Part shown: piece after piece, positions 9,249 to 17,141 of the stretch
Position numbering within the stretch: position 1 is the stretch's first letter
Layout of the letters: the number at the start of each line of letters is the position of its first letter
From: Clostridia bacterium
Lineage (GTDB): Bacteria > Bacillota > Clostridia > UBA1381
Assembly (NCBI GenBank): GCA_017443895.1
Contig: JAFSXU010000034.1
Location: 62,001-126,000, forward strand
Reading direction: 5' to 3'
DNA length: 64,000 bases
Notes under the pieces: model-generated
Seen by the model: the letters and a program-made list of their open reading frames with translations, nothing else
Told to the model about the DNA's origin: nothing
Databases searched by the model: none
Program-made: the position numbers and the translations under genes

Positions 9249-10346
9249 ATGTCTGTTAAATTAAGCATAGGAAGTGCTGTATATAATGTAAAAGAGCCAT
9301 TTTTACGCTGGCATATCGAGAGTATATTAAAAGAACTCACAAATGAAACAGAGCTTCTGCTCATTGATGACTGTTCAACCGATAATTCCGGTGAAATATG
9401 CAAGGAATACGCAAAAAATCACCAAAATGTGAAATATGTAAAAATGGAGAAAAACGGAGGCCTTAGCAGTGTGCGAAACCGTACAATAAGCGAAGCTAAA
9501 GGTACATGGATAGCTTTTGTTGACGGTGACGACATTCTTTCAGATCATTTTGTCGAAACTGCACTGTCCTTCTATAATGAAAAATACGATATAATCATAC
9601 ATAACAGACAGATATTCCATGCAAACAAGCCCGATTTTGAAGACGCTTGCCATGTTAAAGCTCTTACCGAGCTACCCGAAGGTGCAGGGCGGAATATAAG
9701 CATATCCTGCCTTTGTATGCGACCTCTTGACGGTGACAGATACGGTATGGACAAAGAAGCATATTACCATGCGGCATGGGGTGCACTTTACAGACGGGAT
9801 TTCCTTTTGAAAAACAATTTACTCTTCCCTGTCGGTCAAAAAAAAGCTCAGGATAGCGTATTTAACACCTATACATATTCCTGTGCAAAAAAGATTGCAT
9901 ATCTTCCATATGTTATGTACTATTACAGAAAGGATATGCAAGGCATAACCGAGCGTTACAACCCAGATTTTACACAAACCTCAATGTCACTTATAAAGCA
10001 TCATTATACTTGTATGGACAAGCTGTATCCAAACGATAAAGATGTGAAAGACAAATACAAATCACACAGGCTTATTTCGCTTACCGTAGACAGCATGAAG
10101 CTGAATATTTTTCACAAGAACAATCCAAAGTCAAAATCGGAAAGGAAAAGCGATTTTCTTGATTTTATAAACACCGAGCCTTTTAAGAGTGCAATAAACG
10201 ATTATAACCCTGTCAATGCCTGGTGGGGTTGGACTGTTCCTGTTGAGCTTGCAAAGAAAAAGCGTTTTACTACACTTGACTTTTTATATAAGCATTGGAG
10301 TTTGTTTAAGCTGTATGGCAAGTTATACAGTGTGCTTACAAAATAA
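9249..10346 (+). CDS. glycosyltransferase family 2
   Basis: 365 aa, ribosome binding site AAGGGAA. The GT-A fold is shown by the N-terminal strand SIGSAVYNVK, the nucleotide-binding LLIDDCSTDNSGEIC (about 37-51), GGLSSVRNRTISEA and the metal-binding AFVDGDDIL (about 94-102). A C-terminal region of about 150 residues follows, rich in aromatic and basic residues. Such enzymes are inverting transferases that act on lipid-linked sugar acceptors in the cytoplasm. Last gene of the plus-strand unit; it is followed by the hairpin-rich region at 10407. Confidence 0.92.
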   Translation: MSVKLSIGSAVYNVKEPFLRWHIESILKELTNETELLLIDDCSTDNSGEICKEYAKNHQNVKYVKMEKNGGLSSVRNRTISEAKGTWIAFVDGDDILSDHFVETALSFYNEKYDIIIHNRQIFHANKPDFEDACHVKALTELPEGAGRNISISCLCMRPLDGDRYGMDKEAYYHAAWGALYRRDFLLKNNLLFPVGQKKAQDSVFNTYTYSCAKKIAYLPYVMYYYRKDMQGITERYNPDFTQTSMSLIKHHYTCMDKLYPNDKDVKDKYKSHRLISLTVDSMKLNIFHKNNPKSKSERKSDFLDFINTEPFKSAINDYNPVNAWWGWTVPVELAKKKRFTTLDFLYKHWSLFKLYGKLYSVLTK

Positions 10347-10406
10347 TATAAAGCGGTCACTTTAATACTCTACTTTGCGGAGTTAAAAGAATATGTGTGA
10401 ACCAAA

Positions 10407-10691
10407 AAAATTCACCGTCAAGGTGAATTTTCAGACTGTTGAAAAACTGCCCAGACCGCACAAAACTTAAATAATATGGCTTGCATCCATATATAACTTA
10501 TTATCATAAATAATACTGCCGTTATTTTCCAAAAAAACGGCAGTATTATGTGCTTTTTGTTCAAATAAACCCTACCGTACCACCGTACTGCTACGGGTTC
10601 ATTTTCACAAAATCTGGTTTGTTGTTCAATGTCTGCCAGCGTGTCGATAACTTTATCGACACGCTGAAAATTCACCGTCAAGGTGAATTTT
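10407..10691. mobile_element. structured MITE-like element, copy 1, with 25-bp direct flanking repeats
   Basis: A 235-bp interior (10432-10666) begins CAGACTG and ends CGACACGCTG. It is bracketed by two identical 25-bp direct copies (10407-10431 and 10667-10691) of a terminator-like hairpin with stem AAAATTCACC/GGTGAATTTT and loop GTCAA. Interior hairpins are ATATGG/CCATAT (10474-10492), a 14-bp stem at 10510-10549, stem CCC/GGG around CTACCGTACC (10570-10597) and a perfect 14-bp stem at 10637-10666. Four boxes (TGAAAAACT, TGCTTTTTG, CTACCGTACC, ACAAAAT) recur at 61789-62066 with nearly constant spacing. It fills the convergent gap between the GT2 and GT4 genes. No credible coding capacity was seen. 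Confidence 0.7.
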
Positions 10692-10694
10692 TTT
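10671..10694. terminator. bidirectional terminator-like hairpin between convergent genes
   Basis: TTCACC/GGTGAA stem with loop GTCAA, followed by a T-run on the plus strand and an A-run on the other side, just past the end of the GT4 gene. It is also the right-hand flanking repeat of the element at 10407-10691. Confidence 0.6.
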
Positions 10695-10699
10695 GTTAT

Positions 10700-11824
10700 T
10701 TATTGAACAGTTTTATACAAATCCAAGGTCTGATTTGTTATATTATCCCAGTTATATTTCTCCATCAGTTCTGCTCTTTTTTCTCTAATTTCAGAAGCCG
10801 TTACATTTTCCTTAAAGTCGCAATCACGAAGCTCCTTGTGGTCAAGGCACCATTGCAGTAATTTACGCAGCGACTCAACATTTCCCTGCTCAAATGAATT
10901 TCCATACCCTTCCATACAATCAACATTTTCGGGAATATCGCTTACAATCACTCTTGTGCCATATCCTACAGCCTCTAACAAACTCATAGGCATTCCCTCA
11001 ATATCGCTGGGCAGGACATAAACATAAGAGTTTGAAAAAAGCTCGGCAAGCTTCTGTCCGCTTACAAATCCCGTAAAAATTATATTTTCACAACCCTCTG
11101 CCTTTTTCCTAACCGATGCTATATACTCCGTTTGAGGCTCAATACCGCCTGCTATAACAAGTTTTTTATCGGTATTTAGCTTTTTATACGCATCAATGAG
11201 ATAGTCAAGTCCCTTTTCAGGTGTTATTCTTGCAAGGAACAGAATATAATCTCCGCCGTTTAAACCGTACTCGGTTTTTATAATGTTTGGCTTTATCGCC
11301 TCTACCCTTTCAATTCCGTTCGGTATTAAAACTGCATCACAATTGTATGTATCCTTAAAATATTTTTGCACATTTTTTGACAGAACTATCACTTTATCGG
11401 CGTGCTTTGCCGCCATTTTCTCACCGAATTTCAAGTATTTGGTCGCAAAGCCTCCCCATTTGCTCCTTTGCCAGTCAAGCCCATGAATCGTTGCAACAGT
11501 TTTCTTTCCGAAGAGCTTTGCAAGCGGTATCATCACACACGGTCCCTCGGCATGGTAATGCACTACATCATACTTAGTAAACAAGCTCCTTATAGTAGCC
11601 AGAAGAGATGAGAGAATTGCGTGTATTGCCGGCACATTGTATGTGGGTATTTCAATAACCCTTACACCTTTATATTCCTTTATCTTATCTTCTCCGCTGT
11701 GGCGGTTATAGGCATGAACCTCATGCCCGAGCTTTGCCATTCTTGTTGAGAGCTCTTCCACAACAACCTCTATTCCGCCACTCCTTGACGGAATTCGCTT
11801 ATGACCTATCATTGCTATTTTCAT
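10700..11824 (-). CDS. glycosyltransferase family 4 (GT-B)
   Basis: 374 aa. It starts MKIAMIGHKRIPSRSGGIEV, typical of GT4 rhamnosyl/galactosyltransferase-like proteins. VVHYHAEGPC and TIHGLDWQRSKWGG occur in the acceptor domain. ARITPEKGLDYLIDAY (about 198-213) and SDIEGMPMSLLEAVGYG (about 275-291) form the donor-binding E-x7-E region. It probably adds one hexose to the undecaprenyl-linked repeat unit. It is the last gene of the unit that starts with the initiating sugar transferase. Confidence 0.9.
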   Translation of the reverse strand: MKIAMIGHKRIPSRSGGIEVVVEELSTRMAKLGHEVHAYNRHSGEDKIKEYKGVRVIEIPTYNVPAIHAILSSLLATIRSLFTKYDVVHYHAEGPCVMIPLAKLFGKKTVATIHGLDWQRSKWGGFATKYLKFGEKMAAKHADKVIVLSKNVQKYFKDTYNCDAVLIPNGIERVEAIKPNIIKTEYGLNGGDYILFLARITPEKGLDYLIDAYKKLNTDKKLVIAGGIEPQTEYIASVRKKAEGCENIIFTGFVSGQKLAELFSNSYVYVLPSDIEGMPMSLLEAVGYGTRVIVSDIPENVDCMEGYGNSFEQGNVESLRKLLQWCLDHKELRDCDFKENVTASEIREKRAELMEKYNWDNITNQTLDLYKTVQ

Positions 11825-11898
11825 TTCGGAATAACCTCATTTCCCAAAATAGTTTATAATTTTTATACACAAACCGCACTTTTTTATGCTGTTTAAGG

Positions 11899-12033
11899 TT
11901 ATTTTTTCAAACAGCGACAGACAGTGTTGTGCAGTCTGTTAAAAATTCTTTTCATTCGCCATGTATAATATGGGCTTATATAGTTTAAGAGCATTACAAT
12001 ACGCTGTGTTAACGACAGCTTTTCCCTACTCAA
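11899..12033 (-). CDS. possible small basic protein, 44 aa, TTG start
   Basis: Between the flippase and GT4 genes on the minus strand lies an open frame starting TTG at 12033, with an AGGTGG site eight bases upstream. A GTG at 12045 in the same frame would give 48 aa but has no spacing to a ribosome binding site. The product begins MSREKLSLTQRIVMLLNYIS and ends RLHNTVCRCLKK. It has a short hydrophobic stretch and a net positive charge. It starts 17 nt after the flippase stop, so it sits like an operon member. No family is recognised; it could equally be the remnant of a longer gene. Confidence 0.35.
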   Translation of the reverse strand: MSREKLSLTQRIVMLLNYISPYYTWRMKRIFNRLHNTVCRCLKK

Positions 12034-12050
12034 CGATTTATCCACCTCAC

Positions 12051-13568
12051 TTATTTTATCGCTCGCTTGAGAAATCCGATAGCAGGCTTAAATTCCGGCA
12101 AAAAGCTGCTGCCTGCTACAAAAACAACATTCAAAACAACAGTTGCAACCGCTAAATTTACAACAATGGCAATAATACCGTCAAAATTCAGCCACAAGCA
12201 CACATAATAGCATATCACTCCCGAAACAGTAGTCAATACTGCAAAAAACAATAATTTCAGTATAAATACCGACATTTTGGCATGAGTGAAGTAATACTTA
12301 AACAAGGTTCTGCTTCCCCATACACAATCTATGAAAATAATGCAAAACAGGGTTGAAAACATAACGCCTGTCATACCTATTATTTTTACAAGAACTATAT
12401 TCAAAACGAAATTCGTTATCGTTTCGGCAACAGGTCTGAATCTGTCTTGCCACCAGAGTCCGGCCGCCTGACGGTATATATAGCATATGCTATTAAGATT
12501 TCTTGAGAAGAAATAAATACAGAAAATCACCATTATTCCGTCACCAAACAGCATTTCCTCGCCAACCCACAGCTTAACAAAGGGCTGATAACAGCAAAGC
12601 AGACACATAGTACACCATGCCGTAAGCCACATATATAAAACCTGGAGCTTATTAAAATCCGCATAGTTTTTCTCTTGGGATTCAAGGACTATTGAATTTC
12701 CCACGCTTGCCGTCAAGCTTGTAGACACAAGCGACAGTATACCTACAACCGCGTTTAATACATAGTAATAGTTATTGTATTTTGCAAGAACCGTGAGTCC
12801 CAGAAAAGCCGACAGGACTATACTGTCAAGCGAATTACTGAATACATGGCTCAGTCGGTATAAAAACATTCCCGCAACTCGCTTCTTGATATTGTCTATT
12901 TCTTCCTTCGGCACAGTACCCTCGCACTGGTATTGAGGATACATTCTGTTTGATATTATGTATATTACATAATTTTTCAAAATTTCCGTCAGCGGAAGCA
13001 CTAATGTGTAATAATAGTAATTACGGAACACTATAACCGCTACGGACTGCGCAACTGCCGAACCGATTTTAAAATATGTAAAAATATTGTTATTTACAGA
13101 AAAATGCTGTGTCGCAGTAAATAACGAGCCTCTGTATGCAAACAACAAATAGCTTAGTACCGTACTTGAAAGATTTATCAGATAGAGTATGTAGAGATTC
13201 ATCCCTTCGGGCATCTCGCTCTTTACTATGATAGGTAAAAACGGTACAATTGCCAGACCGATAACTGTCATTGCAACAGCTATCCATCTATAAATCGTAC
13301 GATACAGCTTCAGTAACGCACACACTGCCGGCGTATCGTTTTCGGCAATAGGTTTATACATACTAAATACCATTGCCGAACCAACGCCAAGCTCAGCAAG
13401 AGAAAGTATTGACAACAGCGACACAAACAAGCTGTCAAGACCTAAATATACACTGCCAAGATAGCGAATAATCACCGTGCGCATTATAAATGTGGCAAGC
13501 ATTGACACCAGCTTGTTTATTACCGATGTTATAATATTCCGCTTAGCATGCTGCGTTCTTGTAACCAT
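12051..13568 (-). CDS. oligosaccharide flippase (Wzx/MATE-like)
   Basis: 505 aa with about 12-14 membrane segments. The N-terminus (MVTRTQHAKRNIITSVINKL) and the following SMLATFIMRTVIIRYLG fit polysaccharide transporters of the MOP superfamily, which flip undecaprenyl-linked repeat units across the membrane. It is 29 nt downstream of the initiating sugar transferase and completes a Wzx/Wzy-type set together with the polymerase-like gene at 5256-6617 and the Wzz-like gene at 1-1344. Confidence 0.88.
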   Translation of the reverse strand: MVTRTQHAKRNIITSVINKLVSMLATFIMRTVIIRYLGSVYLGLDSLFVSLLSILSLAELGVGSAMVFSMYKPIAENDTPAVCALLKLYRTIYRWIAVAMTVIGLAIVPFLPIIVKSEMPEGMNLYILYLINLSSTVLSYLLFAYRGSLFTATQHFSVNNNIFTYFKIGSAVAQSVAVIVFRNYYYYTLVLPLTEILKNYVIYIISNRMYPQYQCEGTVPKEEIDNIKKRVAGMFLYRLSHVFSNSLDSIVLSAFLGLTVLAKYNNYYYVLNAVVGILSLVSTSLTASVGNSIVLESQEKNYADFNKLQVLYMWLTAWCTMCLLCCYQPFVKLWVGEEMLFGDGIMVIFCIYFFSRNLNSICYIYRQAAGLWWQDRFRPVAETITNFVLNIVLVKIIGMTGVMFSTLFCIIFIDCVWGSRTLFKYYFTHAKMSVFILKLLFFAVLTTVSGVICYYVCLWLNFDGIIAIVVNLAVATVVLNVVFVAGSSFLPEFKPAIGFLKRAIK

Positions 13569-13597
13569 TCTTTAACTCCTTGCATTTAATTATTGAT

Positions 13598-15028
13598 TTA
13601 TTTTGCGCCCGCACCGCGGAACTGATCCTTGACAGTTTTTGCAATAAGCTTTATGTCAAACCATATATCCATATTTTTTATGTATTCCATATCCAGCCTT
13701 ATAACCTCTTCAAAATCGGTTATATCACTTCTTCCGCTTGTCTGCCACATTCCTGTAATTCCCGGCCGTATTGCCATACGCGCTCTGTGTGACGAACCAT
13801 ATTTCTCCCACTCGTCAAGCGTCGGCGGTCTTGTGCCTACCAAAGACATATCTCCCATAAGCACCTGGAAAAACTGTGGGAACTCGTCAATTGAGAATTT
13901 ACGGATAAACCAGCCTATGCCCTTTCTCGTTCCGTCAGGACCGCTGCCCAAAATTCTCGGATCATTGTCCATCTTAAACATCATACCGTCAGATACCGTA
14001 TTATGCTTCATAAGCTCTGCCTTGCGAGCCTCTGCATCCTTATACATTGACCTGAACTTAACCATATTAAAGACTCTGCCGCCCTTGCCGATACGCTTTT
14101 GTTTAAAGAATATAGGGCCCGGGTCGGTTATGAATATAAGCGGACCTATGAAAATTGTAAGAACAATTGTTATCAACGATCCGACCAATCCGCCCGCAAT
14201 ATCCATTGCACGCTTTGCAAAGAAGCTGGTAGATTGCATTATTCTTACGCTCTCCGTAAGACAGGTATAGCCTGCAAATATCTCAACCATCTTATTATTG
14301 TCCTCTTGCATACTGAAATCGATAATACGATGCGTTGTTATTCCCATCTCAGTAAGCTTTGCTATTACATCACGAGGCGCTCTTCTGCTTGGAAGATTCA
14401 TCAATACCTCGTCTATCCATTGTTTCAAGAGATAATCAGGCAAGTCGTCTATCTTGCAAATAAACTCGTAGCCCATTATAGTATCTCCGACCTTGTATTT
14501 CTCACTTTCTATAAGAACAATTCCCGTAATTTCTATCTGACCGAAAGAATACCGCTCTATATGCTTTACAAAGTCTATAATATTATCGTCAGTTCCGATA
14601 AGAATCATCTTGCGTTTGTTGTTATACAGGCTAAGACCTTTTTTGACGAGCTCTTTATATACTATCTTTGCGATGTAATCAAGACCTGCGCTTGAAAGAA
14701 AGAAATACCACGCAAGTTCTGTCGTTGTATACCACTTTGCAACATATGTCATATATAACAGCACTACGCCACTGCCAAATCCCATATTTATTACCGACAA
14801 TGCAAATTCCTTTAACACACCCCTGTACATGACATCAATATTGATGTCCGCCATAATGTCAAACAACAGCTCAAATAATACCAATACAACTGCACTGCTT
14901 ATAAGCTGTGCCAAAGAAAATGTTGAGTGCTTTACGATGATTACAAAAAACATTGAAAGAAGCACAAAAACATCGAGTAGCTTAAAGTCAAAATGTTCTA
15001 CCCAACCTGTTTTTCTCTTTTTATACAT
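13598..15028 (-). CDS. undecaprenyl-phosphate sugar-phosphate transferase (initiating enzyme)
   Basis: 476 aa. About four membrane segments and a cytoplasmic Rossmann-like domain (KRKMILIGTDDNIIDFV, about 139-155) precede a C-terminal bacterial sugar transferase domain. Visible motifs are KRAMDIAGGLVGS, MVKFRSMYKDA, RKFSIDEFPQFFQVLMGDMS, LVGTRPP and RPGITGMWQTSGRS. This is the PHPT architecture of WbaP/CpsE-like enzymes, which load the first sugar phosphate on undecaprenyl phosphate. It is the first gene of its unit, with a consensus promoter upstream. Confidence 0.93.
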   Translation of the reverse strand: MYKKRKTGWVEHFDFKLLDVFVLLSMFFVIIVKHSTFSLAQLISSAVVLVLFELLFDIMADINIDVMYRGVLKEFALSVINMGFGSGVVLLYMTYVAKWYTTTELAWYFFLSSAGLDYIAKIVYKELVKKGLSLYNNKRKMILIGTDDNIIDFVKHIERYSFGQIEITGIVLIESEKYKVGDTIMGYEFICKIDDLPDYLLKQWIDEVLMNLPSRRAPRDVIAKLTEMGITTHRIIDFSMQEDNNKMVEIFAGYTCLTESVRIMQSTSFFAKRAMDIAGGLVGSLITIVLTIFIGPLIFITDPGPIFFKQKRIGKGGRVFNMVKFRSMYKDAEARKAELMKHNTVSDGMMFKMDNDPRILGSGPDGTRKGIGWFIRKFSIDEFPQFFQVLMGDMSLVGTRPPTLDEWEKYGSSHRARMAIRPGITGMWQTSGRSDITDFEEVIRLDMEYIKNMDIWFDIKLIAKTVKDQFRGAGAK

Positions 15029-15075
15029 ACAAGTATTCCTTCCCTTTCCGAATAATTATACCATAACTTATTCTG

Positions 15076-15104
15076 ATTATAACCCAAAAACAGGTCAAAG
15101 TCAA
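15076..15104 (-). promoter_or_regulatory. sigma-A promoter for the sugar transferase unit
   Basis: On the minus strand TTGACT (15099-15104), 17-bp spacer, TATAAT (15076-15081), about 48 bp before the start at 15028. The stretch 15105-15300 holds nothing else recognisable beyond AT-rich sequence. Confidence 0.8.
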
Positions 15105-15303
15105 TAATTTACAGACATAATTCTCCAATATAATTGTTTAAAATGCTGTGCATTTGTTTATCCTTCATAAAATCGTCATTTCATTAACATTTATATCAGA
15201 TTTTATTTCCACTTACATTTCAGCAGATTATCAAGATTTTTATAATACTTCAGCAAAAACAATTTGTAATAAAATTGTAATATCACTGGTGCGGATTTTA
15301 TGC

Positions 15304-15309
15304 TATAAT
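15304..15309 (+). promoter_or_regulatory. extended -10 element for tRNA-Pro
   Basis: TGCTATAAT (15301-15309) is an extended -10 box 10 bp before the tRNA. No good -35 hexamer sits at 17 bp. Confidence 0.5.
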
Positions 15310-15319
15310 ACTGGTGTTT

Positions 15320-15395
15320 CGGGGTGTAGCGCAGGTGGTAGCGCACTTGACTGGGGGTCAAGGGGCCGCAGGTTCAAGTCCTGTCACTCCGACCA
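15320..15395 (+). tRNA. tRNA-Pro (anticodon GGG)
   Basis: A 76-nt cloverleaf. The acceptor arms CGGGGTG and CACTCCG pair with one G-T wobble. The D arm is GCGC...GCGC, the anticodon stem CTTGA/TCAAG holds loop CTGGGGG with anticodon GGG, and the T arm is CAGGTTCAAGTCCTG. ACCA at the 3' end is encoded. A terminator follows directly. Confidence 0.95.
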
Positions 15396-15397
15396 TG

Positions 15398-15425
15398 AAA
15401 AAAGCACGCTTCGGCGTGCTTTTTT
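15398..15425 (+). terminator. terminator after tRNA-Pro
   Basis: Stem GCACGC/GCGTGC with TTCG tetraloop, flanked by an A-run and a T-run, directly after the tRNA. Confidence 0.92.
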
Positions 15426-15429
15426 CAAC

Positions 15430-15600
15430 GAAATACGCCTTGCGGCGTGTGAAATATTGCTCCGCAATGTGAAATAGCAACGCTATGAAATATTTGCTTT
15501 GCAAATGTTAAAGGCGTATTTCATTTCACTAAAAGCGTATGCTTTCTATTTCACAATTTACGCTGTAAATTATTTCACATCAACGAAGTTTATATTTCAC
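15430..15600. repeat. array of mini-hairpins spaced by GTGAAAT / ATTTCAC
   Basis: Short palindromes alternate with a constant heptamer: ACGCC/GGCGT, ATTGC-TCC-GCAAT, ATAGC-AAC-GCTAT and ATTTGC-TTT-GCAAAT are joined by (GT)GAAAT. Then AAAGC-GTAT-GCTTT, AATTTAC-GCT-GTAAATT and AAC-GAA-GTT are joined by ATTTCAC, the reverse complement. GAAATACGCCTT (15430-15441) and AAGGCGTATTTC form a 12-bp inverted repeat around the first four, so the whole can fold as one branched structure. It lies between the tRNA terminator and the secD promoter; the rest of that gap is AT-rich without features. Confidence 0.65.
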
Positions 15601-15726
15601 TTTGCACTTTCAGGGTAAAATTTTGCTAATTCTACTCCTGTTTATCCCATTAAACTCTACAATATTTACCTTATTATTATAAAACTCTTTAAAAATTACT
15701 GTTTTGTTTCAATTTATAAAAAAGTA

Positions 15727-15755
15727 TTGACTATATCTTGTGTAGGGTGTAAAAT
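15727..15755 (+). promoter_or_regulatory. sigma-A promoter of secDF
   Basis: TTGACT (15727-15732), 17-bp spacer, TAAAAT (15750-15755), about 80 bp before secD. Confidence 0.7.
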
Positions 15756-15836
15756 ACCTATGCTATTTATATTGGGTTGCTATGGACAAGCGCAAAAATA
15801 TCAGTTTATAGCAACAAGAAAGGAAGGAATATAGCA

Positions 15837-17141
15837 ATGAAGAAAAAAAGCATTATTACTCTTTGCTTTGTTGTCCTTATTGCATTAGTATTGAATGTTG
15901 TTGCCTTCTACGGCTTAAACATTGCCGGTATCAAATACGGTGGTATGTTTAACACTGATGCTAATGTATTTGGCGGCATCAAAAAGGGTATCGACTTAGC
16001 AGGCGGTTCTGTTCTTACATTCCAGGCCAACACTGCTAATCCATCGGATGAGGACATGAACACGGTTGAAACTATCTTTGAAACCCGTCTTAATGCCGCA
16101 GGTTATACCGAGGCAAGGATTTCCAAGGGCGAGGGTGGAAAGATTACCGTTGAAATCCCTGAGGTTACAGACACTGACGAGGCAAAGAACCTCTTAGGCT
16201 CAGTTGCAAAGCTCACATTTACAGATGCCGACGGAAATGTCGTTTTAGAGGGTTCGGACATTAAAGACGCTGATTATCAGTACGGTCAGGTAAACTCAGC
16301 ATCAGCCGCAGAGCCTTATGTATCAGTTCAGTTTAACGCAGACGCTAAGCAGAAGTTTGCAGATGCAACAGCCGCTGCCGCATCAGCAGGCGATGGTAAA
16401 AACTACATCTCAATCATGCTTGATGACCAGGTAGTTTCAAGCCCGAGAGTATCAGAGAAGATTGATTCAGATTCATGCGTTATTTCAGGTAGCTTTACTG
16501 TAGAGTCTGCAAAAATGCTTGCAAACCAGATTAAATCAGGTCAGTTACCTTTTGAGCTTACAGTTATCTCAACTCAGACAGTTGGCGCAGAGCTTGGCGA
16601 TAAGGCTTTAGATAACAGTATCTTAGCAGCTGCAATCGGCATTTTGCTCGTTATGCTCTTTATGATAATCATGTACAGAGTTCCCGGCCTTATTGCTGAT
16701 ATCTCATTACTTATATATGTAGGCTTAATCGGTCTTGCAATGGGATTGTTCAGAATTAACTTATCACTCCCGGGTATTGCAGGTATCGTACTCTCCATTG
16801 GTATGGCGGTCGATGCGGACTGTATTATATTTGAGCGTGTCAAAGAAGAAATGCGTGCAGGAAAAACTATTAAGGCATCTGTTGATGCAGGCTTTAACAA
16901 GGCGTTTAGCGCAATCCTTGATGCCAATGTTACAACAATTATATCATGCGTTGTACTCTACATTTCAGGTATCGGTACAGTTATCGGATTTGCAACAACT
17001 CTTGGTATAGGCGTTATTTTATCAATGTTCACAGCTATCGTTGTTACTAAGTTCTTATTAAAACAGCTTGTTGGCATCGGTATCAAGAACAGATCACTCT
17101 TCTGCTCACAGAAGAAAGCAGTAGAAGGAGGTGCCAACTAA
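15837..17141 (+). CDS. secD: protein translocase subunit SecD
   Basis: 434 aa from ATG at 15837, preceded by AAGGAAGG; longer in-frame starts lack a ribosome binding site. After an N-terminal membrane segment come the SecD signature GIDLAGGSVLTFQ (about 57-69) and the P1 region with RLNAAGYTEARI. The second half has five membrane segments, including GIAGIVLSIGMAVDADCIIFERVKEE. With SecF it forms the membrane complex that uses the proton or sodium gradient to drive late protein export. Shorter than the E. coli protein, as usual in Clostridia with separate SecD and SecF. Confidence 0.97.
   Translation: MKKKSIITLCFVVLIALVLNVVAFYGLNIAGIKYGGMFNTDANVFGGIKKGIDLAGGSVLTFQANTANPSDEDMNTVETIFETRLNAAGYTEARISKGEGGKITVEIPEVTDTDEAKNLLGSVAKLTFTDADGNVVLEGSDIKDADYQYGQVNSASAAEPYVSVQFNADAKQKFADATAAAASAGDGKNYISIMLDDQVVSSPRVSEKIDSDSCVISGSFTVESAKMLANQIKSGQLPFELTVISTQTVGAELGDKALDNSILAAAIGILLVMLFMIIMYRVPGLIADISLLIYVGLIGLAMGLFRINLSLPGIAGIVLSIGMAVDADCIIFERVKEEMRAGKTIKASVDAGFNKAFSAILDANVTTIISCVVLYISGIGTVIGFATTLGIGVILSMFTAIVVTKFLLKQLVGIGIKNRSLFCSQKKAVEGGAN

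Noticed and set aside
10418-10681. 87-codon open frame on the minus strand through element copy 1
   Set aside because: It consists mostly of the element's hairpins. In copy 2 the matching stretches (DKVI-like and FC...RYGR-like) fall in different frames with a stop between, so conservation is not at protein level.
15430-15600. CRISPR array
   Set aside because: The constant part is only 7 bp, the variable parts are palindromes of 10-17 bp, and there are no cas genes.
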